This document shows positions 1 through 9,115 of a stretch of 64,000 nucleotides of DNA, in pieces. Where the stretch lies: contig NZ_JACMYO010000007.1 of assembly GCF_020889685.1 (NCBI RefSeq), positions 25,840 to 89,839 on the forward strand, read 5' to 3'. The translations under genes were made by a program, and so were the position numbers. Numbering within the stretch: position 1 is the first letter of the stretch; each line of letters starts with the position of its first letter. The DNA is from Bradyrhizobium oropedii. GTDB taxonomy: Bacteria > Pseudomonadota > Alphaproteobacteria > Rhizobiales > Xanthobacteraceae. The notes under the pieces were generated by a model. The model was not told where the DNA came from. It saw only the letters and a program-made list of their open reading frames with translations, and did not search any database.

Positions 1-237
1 CTCGACGAGCCGTCATTCGGCCTCGCGCCGCTGATCGTGCGCGACCTATTCCGCATCCTCGGCAAGATCAATCGCGAGGAAAAGGTGACCATCCTGGTGG
101 TCGAGCAGAATGCGCAGCTCGCGCTCGAGCTCGCCGACCAGGCCTATGTGATCGAAACCGGACGGATCGTGATGTCGGGCAATGCCAAGGACATCGCGAA
201 CAACGAAGACGTCCGCAAATCCTATCTCGGCTACTGA
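1..237 (+). CDS. livF: Branched-chain amino acid-type ABC transporter ATPase (LivF family), 3' part
   Basis: The frame is open from the first base, so the N-terminal two thirds lie outside the window. The 78 visible residues start in Walker B (LDEPSFGLAP) and continue through the LivF-type switch region (VVEQNAQLALELAD) to the usual C-terminal AYVIETG...YLGY. LivF supplies ATP hydrolysis for HAAT-family uptake of amino acids or carboxylates. It reads directly into livH 12 bases downstream, so it is the first visible gene of a livFHM operon that feeds the tandem binding proteins. Confidence 0.93.
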   Translation, partial: LDEPSFGLAPLIVRDLFRILGKINREEKVTILVVEQNAQLALELADQAYVIETGRIVMSGNAKDIANNEDVRKSYLGY

Positions 238-249
238 GGAGCTGGCACA

Positions 250-1128
250 ATGGAGCTTTTTGCCAACCAGGTCCTGGCCGGCATCGCCACCGGCGCGATC
301 TATGCCTGCATGGCGCTCGCGGTCGTGATGATCTACCAGGCCATCGACCATCTGAATTTCGCCCAGGGCGAAATGGCGATGTTTTCGACCTTCGTGTCCT
401 GGCAGCTGATGCAATGGGGTGTGCCGTATTGGGGCGCCTTCGTGCTCACCGTCGCCTTTTCGTTTGCCGCCGGCATCGTCATCGAGCGGTTGCTGTTCAA
501 GCCGCTGGCCAAGGCGCCGATCCTGACCAATGTCGCCGGCTTCATCGCGCTTTACGCGATCATCAACTCGGTCGCCGGACTGATCTGGGACTTCACCATC
601 AAGCAGTATCCGACGCCGTTCGGCTCCTCACCGTTCCTCGGCAGCCAGCTGATCTCGACCCACCAGGCCGGCATGATCGGCATCACGCTGTTGATGCTGG
701 TCCTGCTGTTCTTCTTCTTCCGCTTCACCCGGGTCGGCCTTGCGATGCGCGCCGCCGCATCGCTGCCGGAATCGGCCCGCCTGGTCGGCATCAACACCTC
801 GTGGATGATCGCGTTGGGCTGGGGCATGGCCGCGGCGATCGGCTCGATCGCCGGCATGATGATCGCCCCCGTGGTGTTCCTCGAGCCCAACATGATGCTC
901 GGCGTGCTGATCTACGGATTTGCCGCAGCCGTGCTCGGCGGCCTGACCAGTCCGTTCGGCGCTGTGATGGGCGGTTTCCTGGTCGGCATCTTCGAGAACC
1001 TGGTCGGCACCTACATCCCCGGTGTCGGCAATGAACTGAAACTTCCGATCGCGCTTGCGCTGATCATCGTCGTCCTGGTCGTTAAACCGGCAGGCCTGTT
1101 CGGCCGCGCCATCGTCAAGCGAGTTTGA
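250..1128 (+). CDS. livH: Branched-chain amino acid-type ABC transporter permease (LivH family)
   Basis: 292 residues, almost entirely hydrophobic, with the usual LivH layout of about eight membrane helices. It opens with the typical QVLAGIATGAIYACMALA segment and has the ATPase-docking loop near RAAASLPESARLVGI. GAGGAG at 236-241, overlapping the livF stop, is a good ribosome site for the ATG at 250. It forms the membrane channel with LivM. The substrate cannot be read from the permease; the linked binding proteins suggest small amino or aromatic acids. Confidence 0.93.
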   Translation: MELFANQVLAGIATGAIYACMALAVVMIYQAIDHLNFAQGEMAMFSTFVSWQLMQWGVPYWGAFVLTVAFSFAAGIVIERLLFKPLAKAPILTNVAGFIALYAIINSVAGLIWDFTIKQYPTPFGSSPFLGSQLISTHQAGMIGITLLMLVLLFFFFRFTRVGLAMRAAASLPESARLVGINTSWMIALGWGMAAAIGSIAGMMIAPVVFLEPNMMLGVLIYGFAAAVLGGLTSPFGAVMGGFLVGIFENLVGTYIPGVGNELKLPIALALIIVVLVVKPAGLFGRAIVKRV

Positions 1129-1130
1129 TC

Positions 1131-2153
1131 ATGAGCGCCGCTGAAGAAGTCGAAGTTGTCACCGAAGGCCAGGCTGTCGAGGCCGTTCCCAAGCGCGCCA
1201 TGACGCTCGGCTACGGCACCTCGCTTATCGTGCTCGCCGTGCTCATCCTGATCCCGCTGTTCGTGAAGAACTTCATCATCTTCCAGATGACGATGCTTCT
1301 GATCTACGCCCTTGCGGTGATGGCGCTCAACATCCTGACCGGCGGAAGCGGCCAGTTCTCGCTCGGCCAGAGCGCGTTCTACGCCGTCGGCGCCTATACG
1401 TCGGCGATCCTGATGGAGCATGCGGGCATGAACTATGCCCTCACGCTGCCGGTCGCGGGCATCGTCTGCTTCGGCTTCGGCTTCCTGTTCGGCCAGCCGG
1501 CGCTGCGGCTATCGGGCGTCTATCTGGCGCTCGCGACCTTTGCGCTCGCCACCGCAATGCCGCAGCTCCTCAAGCTCGGCTATTTCGAGCACTGGACCGG
1601 CGGCGTGCAGGGCCTCGTCGTCACCAAGCCGGATGCCCCGTTCGGGCTGCCGATGGGGCAGGACATGTGGCTCTATTATTTCACCCTGGCGGTCTCGATC
1701 GGAATCTACCTCGCCTCGGTGAACCTGCTGCGGTCGCGCTCCGGCCGCGCCTTCATGGCGATCCGCGACAACGAGATCGCGGCCTCCGCGATGGGCGTTG
1801 ACGTCGCGCTGTACAAGACGCTGGCGTTCGGCGTCTCGGCCGGCATCACCGGCGTTGCCGGCGGTCTCGGCGCCATCGCAGTGCAGTTCGTGGCGCCGGA
1901 TGGCTACACCATCCAGCTCGCGATCTCGCTGTTCCTCGGCATGGTGGTCGGCGGCGTCGGCTGGCTGCCCGGCTCGATCGTCGGAAGCGCCTTCATCATC
2001 TTCGTGCCCAATATCGCGGAAGGCATTTCCAAGGGCCTTTCCGGTGCCGTGTTCGGCGTGCTGCTGTTCCTCGTCATCTTCCTCGTGCCGCACGGCGCCA
2101 GGCAGGTTGCGATCATCGCCCAGCAACTGGCCGCAAAGCTCAAGAAAAACTAA
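1131..2153 (+). CDS. livM: Branched-chain amino acid-type ABC transporter permease (LivM family)
   Basis: 340 residues from ATG 1131. An in-frame TTG at 1125 overlaps the livH stop and is less likely. A hydrophilic N-terminus of about 25 residues precedes roughly nine membrane helices. The LivM hallmark TGGSGQFSLGQSAFYAVGAY sits near residue 70 and the cytoplasmic coupling motif FMAIRDNEIAASAMGVD near residue 210. It starts 2 bases after livH stops, so translation is probably coupled. It is the second channel subunit of the livFHM transporter. Confidence 0.93.
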   Translation: MSAAEEVEVVTEGQAVEAVPKRAMTLGYGTSLIVLAVLILIPLFVKNFIIFQMTMLLIYALAVMALNILTGGSGQFSLGQSAFYAVGAYTSAILMEHAGMNYALTLPVAGIVCFGFGFLFGQPALRLSGVYLALATFALATAMPQLLKLGYFEHWTGGVQGLVVTKPDAPFGLPMGQDMWLYYFTLAVSIGIYLASVNLLRSRSGRAFMAIRDNEIAASAMGVDVALYKTLAFGVSAGITGVAGGLGAIAVQFVAPDGYTIQLAISLFLGMVVGGVGWLPGSIVGSAFIIFVPNIAEGISKGLSGAVFGVLLFLVIFLVPHGARQVAIIAQQLAAKLKKN

Positions 2154-2182
2154 GAATCCTTAGAACCCAACCAGGAGACATT

Positions 2183-3412
2183 ATGCGTTCTACCGTTCGG
2201 ATCGCCGCGATTTCCGCGGCGATCGTCGCTGTTGCCGCGACGTCCACTGCCGCATTCGCCCAAAAGAAATACGACACCGGCGCGAGCGATACCGAGATCA
2301 AGGTCGGCAACATCATCCCCTATTCGGGACCGGCCTCCGCCTACGGCGTGATCGGCAAGACCGAAGAAGCCTACTTCAAGATGATCAACGATCGCGGCGG
2401 CATCAACGGCCGCAAGGTCAATTTCGTCAGCTATGACGACGCCTATTCGCCGCCCAAGGCGGTCGAGCAGGTGCGCAAGCTGGTCGAGAGCGACGAGGTG
2501 CTGCTGGTCTTCAACCCGCTCGGCACGCCGTCCAACACCGCGATCCAGAAGTACCTGAACTCCAAGAAGATCCCGCAGCTGTTCGTCGCCACCGGCGCGA
2601 CCAAGTGGAACGACCCGAAGAACTTCCCGTGGACCATGGGCTGGCAGCCGAGCTACCAGAGCGAAGCCCAGATCTACGCCAAATGGCTAATGAAGGAGAA
2701 GCCCGACGCCAAGGTCGCGATCCTCTTTCAGAACGACGATTTCGGCAAAGACTACCTCAAGGGTACCAAGGATGGATTCGGCGCCAAGGCCGCCTCCAGC
2801 ATCATCATGGAGGAGAGCTACGAGATCTCCGAGCCGTCGATCGACAGCCACATCGTCAAGATCAAGGCCGCCAATCCGGACGTCCTGCTGATCTACACGA
2901 CGCCGAAATTCGGCGCGCAGACCATCAAGAAGACCGCCGAGCTCGGCTGGAAGCCGCTGCAGATCATCACCAACGTGTCGGCCTCGGTCGGCAGCGTGAT
3001 GCAGCCGGCCGGCTTCGACAACGCCCAGGGCGTGCTGTCGGCAGCCTATGCCAAGGACGGCGCCGATCCGCAGTGGGCCAACGATCCGAACATGAAGAAG
3101 TGGGCTGAGTTTCTCGACAAGTACATGCCGGGCGCCGACAAGACCGACGGCGGCTACGTCTACGGCTATGGTGCCGCGCAGACGCTTGCCAAGGTGCTCG
3201 AAATGTGCGGCGACGACTTGACCCGCGCCAACGTCATGAAGCAGGCCGCGAGCCTGAAGGACTTCACGCCCGATACCCTGCTGCCCGGCGTCAAGATCAA
3301 CACCTCGGCCACCGACTTCGCCCCGATCGCCCAGCTGCAGATGCAGCGCTTCAAGGGTCAGAAATGGGAACTGTTCGGTGACATCATTTCCGGCGACGTT
3401 CCCTCAGAATAA
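2183..3412 (+). CDS. ABC transporter substrate-binding protein, tandem paralog 1
   Basis: 409-residue periplasmic binding protein of the Peripla_BP_6 (LivJ-like) type. The start at ATG 2183 follows an AGGAG site. A Sec signal peptide ends at about AFA26, and the mature protein begins QKKYDTGASDTEIKVGN, a start shared by all five tandem copies. It is 29 bases after livM and therefore the operon's own binding protein. Conserved blocks include NDRGGINGRKV, the QLFVATGATKWNDP loop and NTSATDFAPIAQL near the C-terminus. The ligand is unknown. An intrinsic terminator follows at 3439. Confidence 0.92.
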   Translation: MRSTVRIAAISAAIVAVAATSTAAFAQKKYDTGASDTEIKVGNIIPYSGPASAYGVIGKTEEAYFKMINDRGGINGRKVNFVSYDDAYSPPKAVEQVRKLVESDEVLLVFNPLGTPSNTAIQKYLNSKKIPQLFVATGATKWNDPKNFPWTMGWQPSYQSEAQIYAKWLMKEKPDAKVAILFQNDDFGKDYLKGTKDGFGAKAASSIIMEESYEISEPSIDSHIVKIKAANPDVLLIYTTPKFGAQTIKKTAELGWKPLQIITNVSASVGSVMQPAGFDNAQGVLSAAYAKDGADPQWANDPNMKKWAEFLDKYMPGADKTDGGYVYGYGAAQTLAKVLEMCGDDLTRANVMKQAASLKDFTPDTLLPGVKINTSATDFAPIAQLQMQRFKGQKWELFGDIISGDVPSE

Positions 3413-3438
3413 CGTTGCACTGCGGAAATAAACAACGG

Positions 3439-3469
3439 GCCTCCGCGATATCAGTCGCGGGGGCTTTTT
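3439..3469 (+). terminator. Intrinsic terminator after binding-protein paralog 1
   Basis: Stem GCCTCCGCGA / TCGCGGGGGC with a 6-base loop, followed by TTTTT. It separates the livFHM-SBP1 transcript from paralog 2. Confidence 0.85.
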
Positions 3470-3530
3470 GTTGACGCCCTGTGCCGATCGTATTGAATAC
3501 TCAGAACCAAGAACCTGAGGTGGGGAAAAC

Positions 3531-4757
3531 ATGACTGCCGTACGTCCGTCCCTGACGGCGCTGTTGTCCGCATTCGCTCTAATCCTGACGAGCTGCAATG
3601 TCGCGCTGGCGCAGAAGAAATACGACACCGGTGCCAGCGACACCGAGATCAAGATCGGCAACACCGTGCCCTACAGCGGTCCCGCCTCCGCCTATGGCGT
3701 GATCGGCAGGACCGAGGCCGCCTACTTCAAGATGATCAACGAGGCCGGCGGCATCCACGGCCGCAAGATCACGTTCATTTCCTATGACGACAGCTACTCG
3801 CCGGCCAAGACCGTGGAGCAAACCCGCAAGCTGGTCGAGGACGACGAGGTGCTGCTGGTGTTCGGCTCGGTCGGTACCGCAACCAACGCTTCGATCCGAA
3901 AGTACATGAACGAGAAGGAGGTGCCGCAGCTGTTCGTCGGTTCCGGCGGCTCCAAGTGGAACGACCCCAAGAACTATCCGTGGACCATGGGCTGGCAGCC
4001 GTCCTACCAGGACGAGGCGCGGGTCTACGCAAAATACATCATGAAGCACAAGCCCGACGCCAAGGTTGCCGTGCTCTACCAGAATGACGATTTCGGCAAG
4101 GACTACCTCAAGGGCCTGAAGGACGCCTTCGGCGACAAGGCTTCGATGATCGTCGCCGAGGAGGCGTATGAAACCTCCGAACCCGCGATCGACAATCACA
4201 TCGTCAAGCTGAAGGCCGCCGGCGCCGACACCTTCATCAGCATCACGTCACCGAAATTCGCCGCGCAGGCGATCAAGAAGGCCGCCGAGATCGCATGGAC
4301 GCCAATGCAGATCGTCGCCAATGTCTCGGCCTCGGTCGGCGGCGTGATGCAGCCGGCCGGCTTCGAGAATTCGCAGGGCATCCTGTCGGCGTCTTATCTC
4401 AAGGACGGCGCCGATCCGCAATGGAACAAGGATCCCGGCATGGAGAAATTCCTGGCCTTCCTCAAGAAGAATTATCCCGACGCCAACAAGCTCGACGGCG
4501 CGACTTCCTACGGTTACGCCGCCGCGCAGACCATGGTGCAGGTGCTGGAGATGTGCGGTGACGATCTCACCCGTGCCAACATCATGAAGCAGGCCGCGAG
4601 CCTGAAGGATTATGTCCCCGGCACGCTGCTGCCGGGCATCAGCATCAACACTTCGGCCACCGATTTCGCGCCGATCAAGCAATTGCGCTTGATGCGGTTC
4701 AAGGGCGAGAAGTGGGAGTTGTTCGGCGACATCATTTCGAGCGGGCTCAGCAACTAG
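3531..4757 (+). CDS. ABC transporter substrate-binding protein, tandem paralog 2 (possible lipoprotein)
   Basis: 408 residues, clearly paralogous to its neighbours along the whole length. The signal region differs from the others: LTSC at residues 19-22 matches a lipobox, while ALA25-27 before QKKYDTG also permits ordinary signal peptidase I cleavage. This copy may therefore be membrane-anchored. It lies between terminators at 3439 and 4849, so it should have its own promoter; TTGACG at 3471-3476 is a possible -35 element. Its ligand is unknown, but differences in the ligand-pocket loops (GSGGSKWNDP in place of ATGATKWNDP) suggest changed specificity. Confidence 0.91.
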   Translation: MTAVRPSLTALLSAFALILTSCNVALAQKKYDTGASDTEIKIGNTVPYSGPASAYGVIGRTEAAYFKMINEAGGIHGRKITFISYDDSYSPAKTVEQTRKLVEDDEVLLVFGSVGTATNASIRKYMNEKEVPQLFVGSGGSKWNDPKNYPWTMGWQPSYQDEARVYAKYIMKHKPDAKVAVLYQNDDFGKDYLKGLKDAFGDKASMIVAEEAYETSEPAIDNHIVKLKAAGADTFISITSPKFAAQAIKKAAEIAWTPMQIVANVSASVGGVMQPAGFENSQGILSASYLKDGADPQWNKDPGMEKFLAFLKKNYPDANKLDGATSYGYAAAQTMVQVLEMCGDDLTRANIMKQAASLKDYVPGTLLPGISINTSATDFAPIKQLRLMRFKGEKWELFGDIISSGLSN

Positions 4758-4848
4758 GACGACGCACGGTCTTCACGCAAACGCTTCGCGTGTGTCGTGA
4801 GGCGATTCCGCGGCGCCGGCTTCCTCACATCGCGTTCGACTAAATGAC

Positions 4849-4880
4849 GCCCTCCGCGGCAGCGCCGCGGGGGGCTTTCT
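4849..4880 (+). terminator. Intrinsic terminator after binding-protein paralog 2
   Basis: 12-base stem GCCCTCCGCGGC / GCCGCGGGGGGC (one G-T pair) with a 3-base loop, followed by TTTCT. It lies about 90 bases after the stop codon. Confidence 0.8.
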
Positions 4881-4982
4881 GTTGCTGGCACCAGACGAAA
4901 GGTATTCAATGCCGCGAGGAGCCGCGAAGTGCTCCCACTCCAAAAATCGTGACACATTCACCGTGATCCATGGGAGATCAAA

Positions 4983-6212
4983 ATGCCTGCTATCCATTTG
5001 CGGTTGGGGGCCTTTTCGGCTGCCCTCGCATTGCTCGCGGCAACCACGACCCCCTCCGTCGCCCAGAAGAAATACGACACCGGCGCCAGCGACACCGAGA
5101 TCAAGATCGGCAACATCATGCCCTACAGCGGAGCGGCTTCCGCCTATGGCGTGATCGGCAAGACCGAGGAGGCCTATTTCCGCAAGCTCAACGCCGAGGG
5201 CGGCATCAACGGCCGCAAGATCACCTTCATCAGCTACGACGACGCCTACACGCCGCCGAAGACGGTCGAGCAGGCGCGCAAGCTGGTCGAGAGCGACGAG
5301 GTGCTGATGATCTTCAATTCGCTCGGCACGCCGCCGAACTCGGCGATCCAGAAATACATGAACCAGAAGAAGGTGCCGCAACTGTTCGTCGCCACCGGCG
5401 CCACCAAGTGGAATGACCCGAAGGAGTTTCCGTGGACGATGGGCTGGCAGCCCAACTACCAGAGCGAGTCCATCATCTATGCGAAGTACATCCTGAAGAA
5501 CAAGCCGAACGCCAAGATCGCGGTGCTCTACCAGAACGACGATTACGGCAAGGATTATCTGAAGGGATTCAAGGACGGGCTCGGCAGCAAGGCAGCGTCC
5601 ATGATCGTCGCCGAGGACAGCTACGAGGTGACGGAGCCGACCATCGACTCCCACATCGTCAGGCTCAAGGCCTCCGGCGCAGACGTGTTCTTCAACATCA
5701 CGACGCCGAAGTTCGCCGCGCAGGCGATCAAGAAGAACGCCGAGCTCGGCTGGCATCCGCTGCACTTCCTCAACAACGTCTCGTCCTCGATCGGCAGCGT
5801 GATCAAGCCGGCCGGCTTCGAGGCCGCCCAGGGCATCATCTCGTCGCAGTACCTGAAGGATCCGACCGATCCGCAGTGGAAGACCGACAAGGCAATGATC
5901 GCCTGGAACGAATTCCTCGATAAGTATTATCCGGAAGCGAACCGGGCCGACGCCTCCGTGATGTACGCCTACATCGTCTCGCAAGGCCTGGTGCATGTGC
6001 TCAAGGCCTGCGGCGACAATCTGACCCGCGAGAACATCATGAAGCAGGCGGCCAGCATTCGCGATTACGAACCCGGCGGCCTGTTGCCCGGCGTCAAGGT
6101 CAACACCTCGGCGACCGACTTCGCGCCGCTTTCCCAACTGCAACTGATGCAGTTCAAGGGCGAGACCTGGGACCGCTTTGGTGAAATTTTGAGCGGCGAC
6201 GTCGGCGGCTAG
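4983..6212 (+). CDS. ABC transporter substrate-binding protein, tandem paralog 3
   Basis: 409-residue LivJ-like binding protein. The signal peptide ends near PSVA27 and the mature start is the shared QKKYDTGASDTEIKIGN. Later blocks match the other copies (GGINGRKITFISYDDAY, LFVATGATKWNDPKEFPWTMGWQPNYQSES). Terminators at 4849 and 6238 isolate it, so it is probably transcribed alone. The copies diverge most at the C-terminus (here ILSGDVGG). It should deliver ligand to the one livFHM permease upstream, since no separate permease accompanies it. Confidence 0.91.
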   Translation: MPAIHLRLGAFSAALALLAATTTPSVAQKKYDTGASDTEIKIGNIMPYSGAASAYGVIGKTEEAYFRKLNAEGGINGRKITFISYDDAYTPPKTVEQARKLVESDEVLMIFNSLGTPPNSAIQKYMNQKKVPQLFVATGATKWNDPKEFPWTMGWQPNYQSESIIYAKYILKNKPNAKIAVLYQNDDYGKDYLKGFKDGLGSKAASMIVAEDSYEVTEPTIDSHIVRLKASGADVFFNITTPKFAAQAIKKNAELGWHPLHFLNNVSSSIGSVIKPAGFEAAQGIISSQYLKDPTDPQWKTDKAMIAWNEFLDKYYPEANRADASVMYAYIVSQGLVHVLKACGDNLTRENIMKQAASIRDYEPGGLLPGVKVNTSATDFAPLSQLQLMQFKGETWDRFGEILSGDVGG

Positions 6213-6237
6213 CCGGGAATTGTCGACTAAAGACGCG

Positions 6238-6266
6238 GCCCCTGCGGCATTGTCGCAGGGGCTTTT
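6238..6266 (+). terminator. Intrinsic terminator after binding-protein paralog 3
   Basis: Perfect 9-base stem GCCCCTGCG / CGCAGGGGC, 7-base loop, then TTTT. It is nearly identical to the terminator at 7625, which suggests the duplicated unit included gene plus terminator. Confidence 0.85.
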
Positions 6267-6370
6267 CATTGAGGCGACCCGCCTAAGCTGGTAATTTCAC
6301 CCGATAACAACAGAGCCCTCGAAACAGGGGGCCATGACACATTCGTCTGACAACAGGGAGAGAGACATCA

Positions 6371-7597
6371 ATGTCCGCTACCACACGACTTGCGGTCCTC
6401 GGGGCCGCACTGGCGCTCGTCGCGACGTCGGGCAGCGCTGCGTTTGCCCAGAAGAAATACGACACCGGCGCCACCGACACCGAGATCAAGATCGGCAACA
6501 TCATGCCCTACAGCGGACCCGCGTCCGCCTACGGCATCATCGGCCGCACCGAGGCCGCCTATTTCAAGAAGATCAACGACGCCGGCGGCATCAACGGCCG
6601 CAAGATCAACTTCATCTCCTACGATGACGCCTACTCGCCGCCAAAGGCGGTGGAGCAGGCCCGCAAGCTGGTCGAAAGCGACGAGGTGCTGCTGATCTTC
6701 AACTCGCTCGGCACGCCGTCGAACTCGGCGATCCAGAAATACATGAACTCCAAGAAGGTGCCGCAGCTGTTCGTCGCCACCGGCGCCACCAAATGGAACG
6801 ACCCGAAGGACTTTCCCTGGACCATGGGCTGGCAGCCCAACTACCAGAGCGAGACCCAGATCTACGCAAAATACATCCTGAAGAACATGCCGAACGCCAA
6901 GATCGCGGTGCTGTTCCAGAACGACGATTACGGCAAGGACTATCTGAAGGGTTTGAAGGACGGCCTCGGCCAGAAGGCCGCGAGCATGATCGTCGCCGAG
7001 GAGAGCTTCGAGACGTCCCAGCCGACCATCGACAGCAACATCGTCAAGCTGAAGGCGAGCAACGCCGACGTCTTCATCGACATCGCGACGCCGAAATTCG
7101 CCGCCCAGGCGATCAAGAAGGTCGCCGAGATCGGCTGGAAGCCGACCCACTTCCTCAACAACGTGTCGGCCTCGGTCGGCAGCGTGATCAAGCCGGCCGG
7201 CTTCGAGAACGCGCAGGACATCATCTCCGCCGCCTATCTGAAGGATGCTTCCGACAAGCAATGGGACAATGATCCCGGCATGAAGGAATTCTACGCTTTC
7301 ATGGCCAAGGACTTCCCCGAGGGCGACAAGCTCGACGGCGGCACCGTGGTCGGCTTCGGCGTGGCGCAGACGCTGGTCCAGGTGCTCAAGCAGTGCGGCG
7401 ACAACCTCACCCGCGAGAACATCATGAAGCAGGCGGCGAACCTGCAGGACTTCCGCACTGAAGTGCTGCTGCCCGGCATCAAGATCAACACCGCCGCGAA
7501 CGATTTCGCGCCGATCAGTCAGTTGCAGCTGATGAAGTTCAAGGGCGAGAAATGGGAACTGTTTGGTGACATCATCAGCGCCGACGTCGGCGGCTGA
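6371..7597 (+). CDS. ABC transporter substrate-binding protein, tandem paralog 4
   Basis: 408-residue LivJ-like binding protein with a signal peptide ending at AFA26 and the shared mature start QKKYDTGATDTEIKIGN. A GGGAGAGAC stretch just upstream (6358-6366) serves as ribosome site for ATG 6371. It reads closest to paralog 3 in the central part (SETQIYAKYILKNMPNAKIAVLFQNDDYGKDYLKG) and also shares a near-identical terminator with it, which suggests these two are the most recent duplicates. The ligand is unknown. Confidence 0.91.
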   Translation: MSATTRLAVLGAALALVATSGSAAFAQKKYDTGATDTEIKIGNIMPYSGPASAYGIIGRTEAAYFKKINDAGGINGRKINFISYDDAYSPPKAVEQARKLVESDEVLLIFNSLGTPSNSAIQKYMNSKKVPQLFVATGATKWNDPKDFPWTMGWQPNYQSETQIYAKYILKNMPNAKIAVLFQNDDYGKDYLKGLKDGLGQKAASMIVAEESFETSQPTIDSNIVKLKASNADVFIDIATPKFAAQAIKKVAEIGWKPTHFLNNVSASVGSVIKPAGFENAQDIISAAYLKDASDKQWDNDPGMKEFYAFMAKDFPEGDKLDGGTVVGFGVAQTLVQVLKQCGDNLTRENIMKQAANLQDFRTEVLLPGIKINTAANDFAPISQLQLMKFKGEKWELFGDIISADVGG

Positions 7598-7624
7598 TTT
7601 CCCGCCAACGATCGACTGAAAATG

Positions 7625-7654
7625 GCCCCCTGCGATATCGTCGCAGGGGCTTTT
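7625..7654 (+). terminator. Intrinsic terminator after binding-protein paralog 4
   Basis: Stem GCCCCTGCGA / TCGCAGGGGC with a 5-base loop, then TTTT. It is almost the same sequence as the terminator at 6238. Confidence 0.85.
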
Positions 7655-7860
7655 CATGCGAGCGTTTTCAAGCGAAGCGGATACCGGTCCGCGCCGAGAA
7701 AACACGTCCAAAACAATAGCCTAGAGCCATGGCGCCGCCTCAGACCGGCCCGGGGCGATGCCTGCTTACACTTTGCCCGCCAATGCGCTAGGAAATCCGC
7801 CAAGAACCGAAGAGAACCCGGCGCCCCTGCGCGCCGGCAACAACAAGGAGTTTTCGGGAA

Positions 7861-9093
7861 ATGCCGAAGCCGATCCGTCACCGTGTTGCAACCGCCCTGC
7901 TCGGCCTCGCCGTCGCCGCCATGACCGGCAATGCCGCATGGGCGCAGAAGAAGTACGACACGGGCGCCACCGACACCGAGATCAAGATCGGCAACATCGT
8001 GCCCTATAGCGGCCCGGCGTCGGCCTATGGCGTGGTCGGCAAGGCGATGGCCGCGGTGTTCAAGAAGGTCAACGACGACGGCGGTATCAACGGGCGCAAG
8101 ATCACCTTCGTCTCCTATGATGACGCCTATTCGCCGCCGAAGGCGGTCGAGCAGGCGCGCAAGCTGGTCGAGAGCGACGAGGTGCTGTTCCTGTTCGGCA
8201 CGCTCGGCACCGCCTCCAACACCGCGATCCAGAAATATCTCAACGCCAAGAAGGTGCCGCAGCTGTTCGTCGCCACCGGCGCGACCAAGTGGAATGACCC
8301 GAAGACCTTCCCATGGACCATGGGCTGGCTGCCCAGCTACCAGAGCGAGTCGCGGATCTACGCGAAATATCTGCTCAAGGAGAAGCCCGCCGCCAAGGTC
8401 GCGGTGCTCTACCAGAACGACGACATGGGCAAGGACTACCTCAAGGGCCTGGAGGACGGCTTTGCCGGCGATCCGGCGCGGATCGTCGCCAAGGAAAGCT
8501 ACGAGGTCGCCGAGCCGACCATCGATTCCCACGTGGTGCGGCTGAAATCATCCAACCCCGATGTCATCATCTTCTTCACCACGCCGAAGTTCGGCGCCCA
8601 GGCGATCAAGAAGCTCGGCGAGATGAACTGGAAGCCGGTGACGATCGTCTCCAACGTCTCTGCCTCCACCGCAACGGTGATGCGTCCGGCCGGGCTCGAC
8701 AATGCGCAGGGCGTGATCTCGGCGGCCTACGCCAAGGATGCCAGCGATCCGCAGTGGAAGGACGACGCCGGCATGAAGGCGTTCGACGAGCTGCTCGCCA
8801 GGTACATGCCCGACACCAACCGCGTCGATGCCTCGGCGATGACCGGCTACAACATGGCGACCACCATGGTCGAGGTGCTGCGCCGCTGCGGCGATGACCT
8901 CACCCGCGCCAATGTGATGAAGCAGGCCGCAAGCCTGAAGCAGTTTGCGCAAGGTGGACTGTTGCCGGGCGTAACGCTGTCGACCGGCCCGAGCGACTTC
9001 CAGCCGATCGAGCAACTGCAACTGATGCAGTTCAAGGGCGAGCGCTGGCAATTGTTCGGCGACGTCATCAGCGGCGAGATCGCCGCAAACTGA
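7861..9093 (+). CDS. ABC transporter substrate-binding protein, tandem paralog 5
   Basis: 410-residue LivJ-like binding protein and the last of the array. The signal peptide ends near AWA29, before QKKYDTGATDTEIKIGN. AAGGAG at 7845-7850 precedes ATG 7861. It is the most divergent copy: VVGKAMAAVFKKVNDDGG replaces the usual IGKTEEAYFK segment, and LSTGPSDFQPIEQL replaces INTSATDFAPI. Unlike copies 1-4 it has no terminator; the glycerate-kinase gene starts 22 bases later, so the two are probably co-transcribed. Confidence 0.9.
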   Translation: MPKPIRHRVATALLGLAVAAMTGNAAWAQKKYDTGATDTEIKIGNIVPYSGPASAYGVVGKAMAAVFKKVNDDGGINGRKITFVSYDDAYSPPKAVEQARKLVESDEVLFLFGTLGTASNTAIQKYLNAKKVPQLFVATGATKWNDPKTFPWTMGWLPSYQSESRIYAKYLLKEKPAAKVAVLYQNDDMGKDYLKGLEDGFAGDPARIVAKESYEVAEPTIDSHVVRLKSSNPDVIIFFTTPKFGAQAIKKLGEMNWKPVTIVSNVSASTATVMRPAGLDNAQGVISAAYAKDASDPQWKDDAGMKAFDELLARYMPDTNRVDASAMTGYNMATTMVEVLRRCGDDLTRANVMKQAASLKQFAQGGLLPGVTLSTGPSDFQPIEQLQLMQFKGERWQLFGDVISGEIAAN

Positions 9094-9115
9094 TCCGTCT
9101 TACAAAGGCACAACC

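Noticed and set aside
4773..6269. Minus-strand open frame of 498 codons opposite binding-protein paralog 3
   Set aside because: Mirror frame of a clear signal-peptide protein; composition is Asp/Arg/His/Leu-rich as expected of the antisense of GC-rich coding DNA. The same kind of shadow occurs opposite paralog 4 (6368-7711).
2183..9093. Regularly repeated blocks that might be taken for a long tandem repeat or CRISPR-like array
   Set aside because: The repeats are conserved codons of five paralogous genes of about 1.2 kb; there are no short direct repeats with spacers anywhere in the window.
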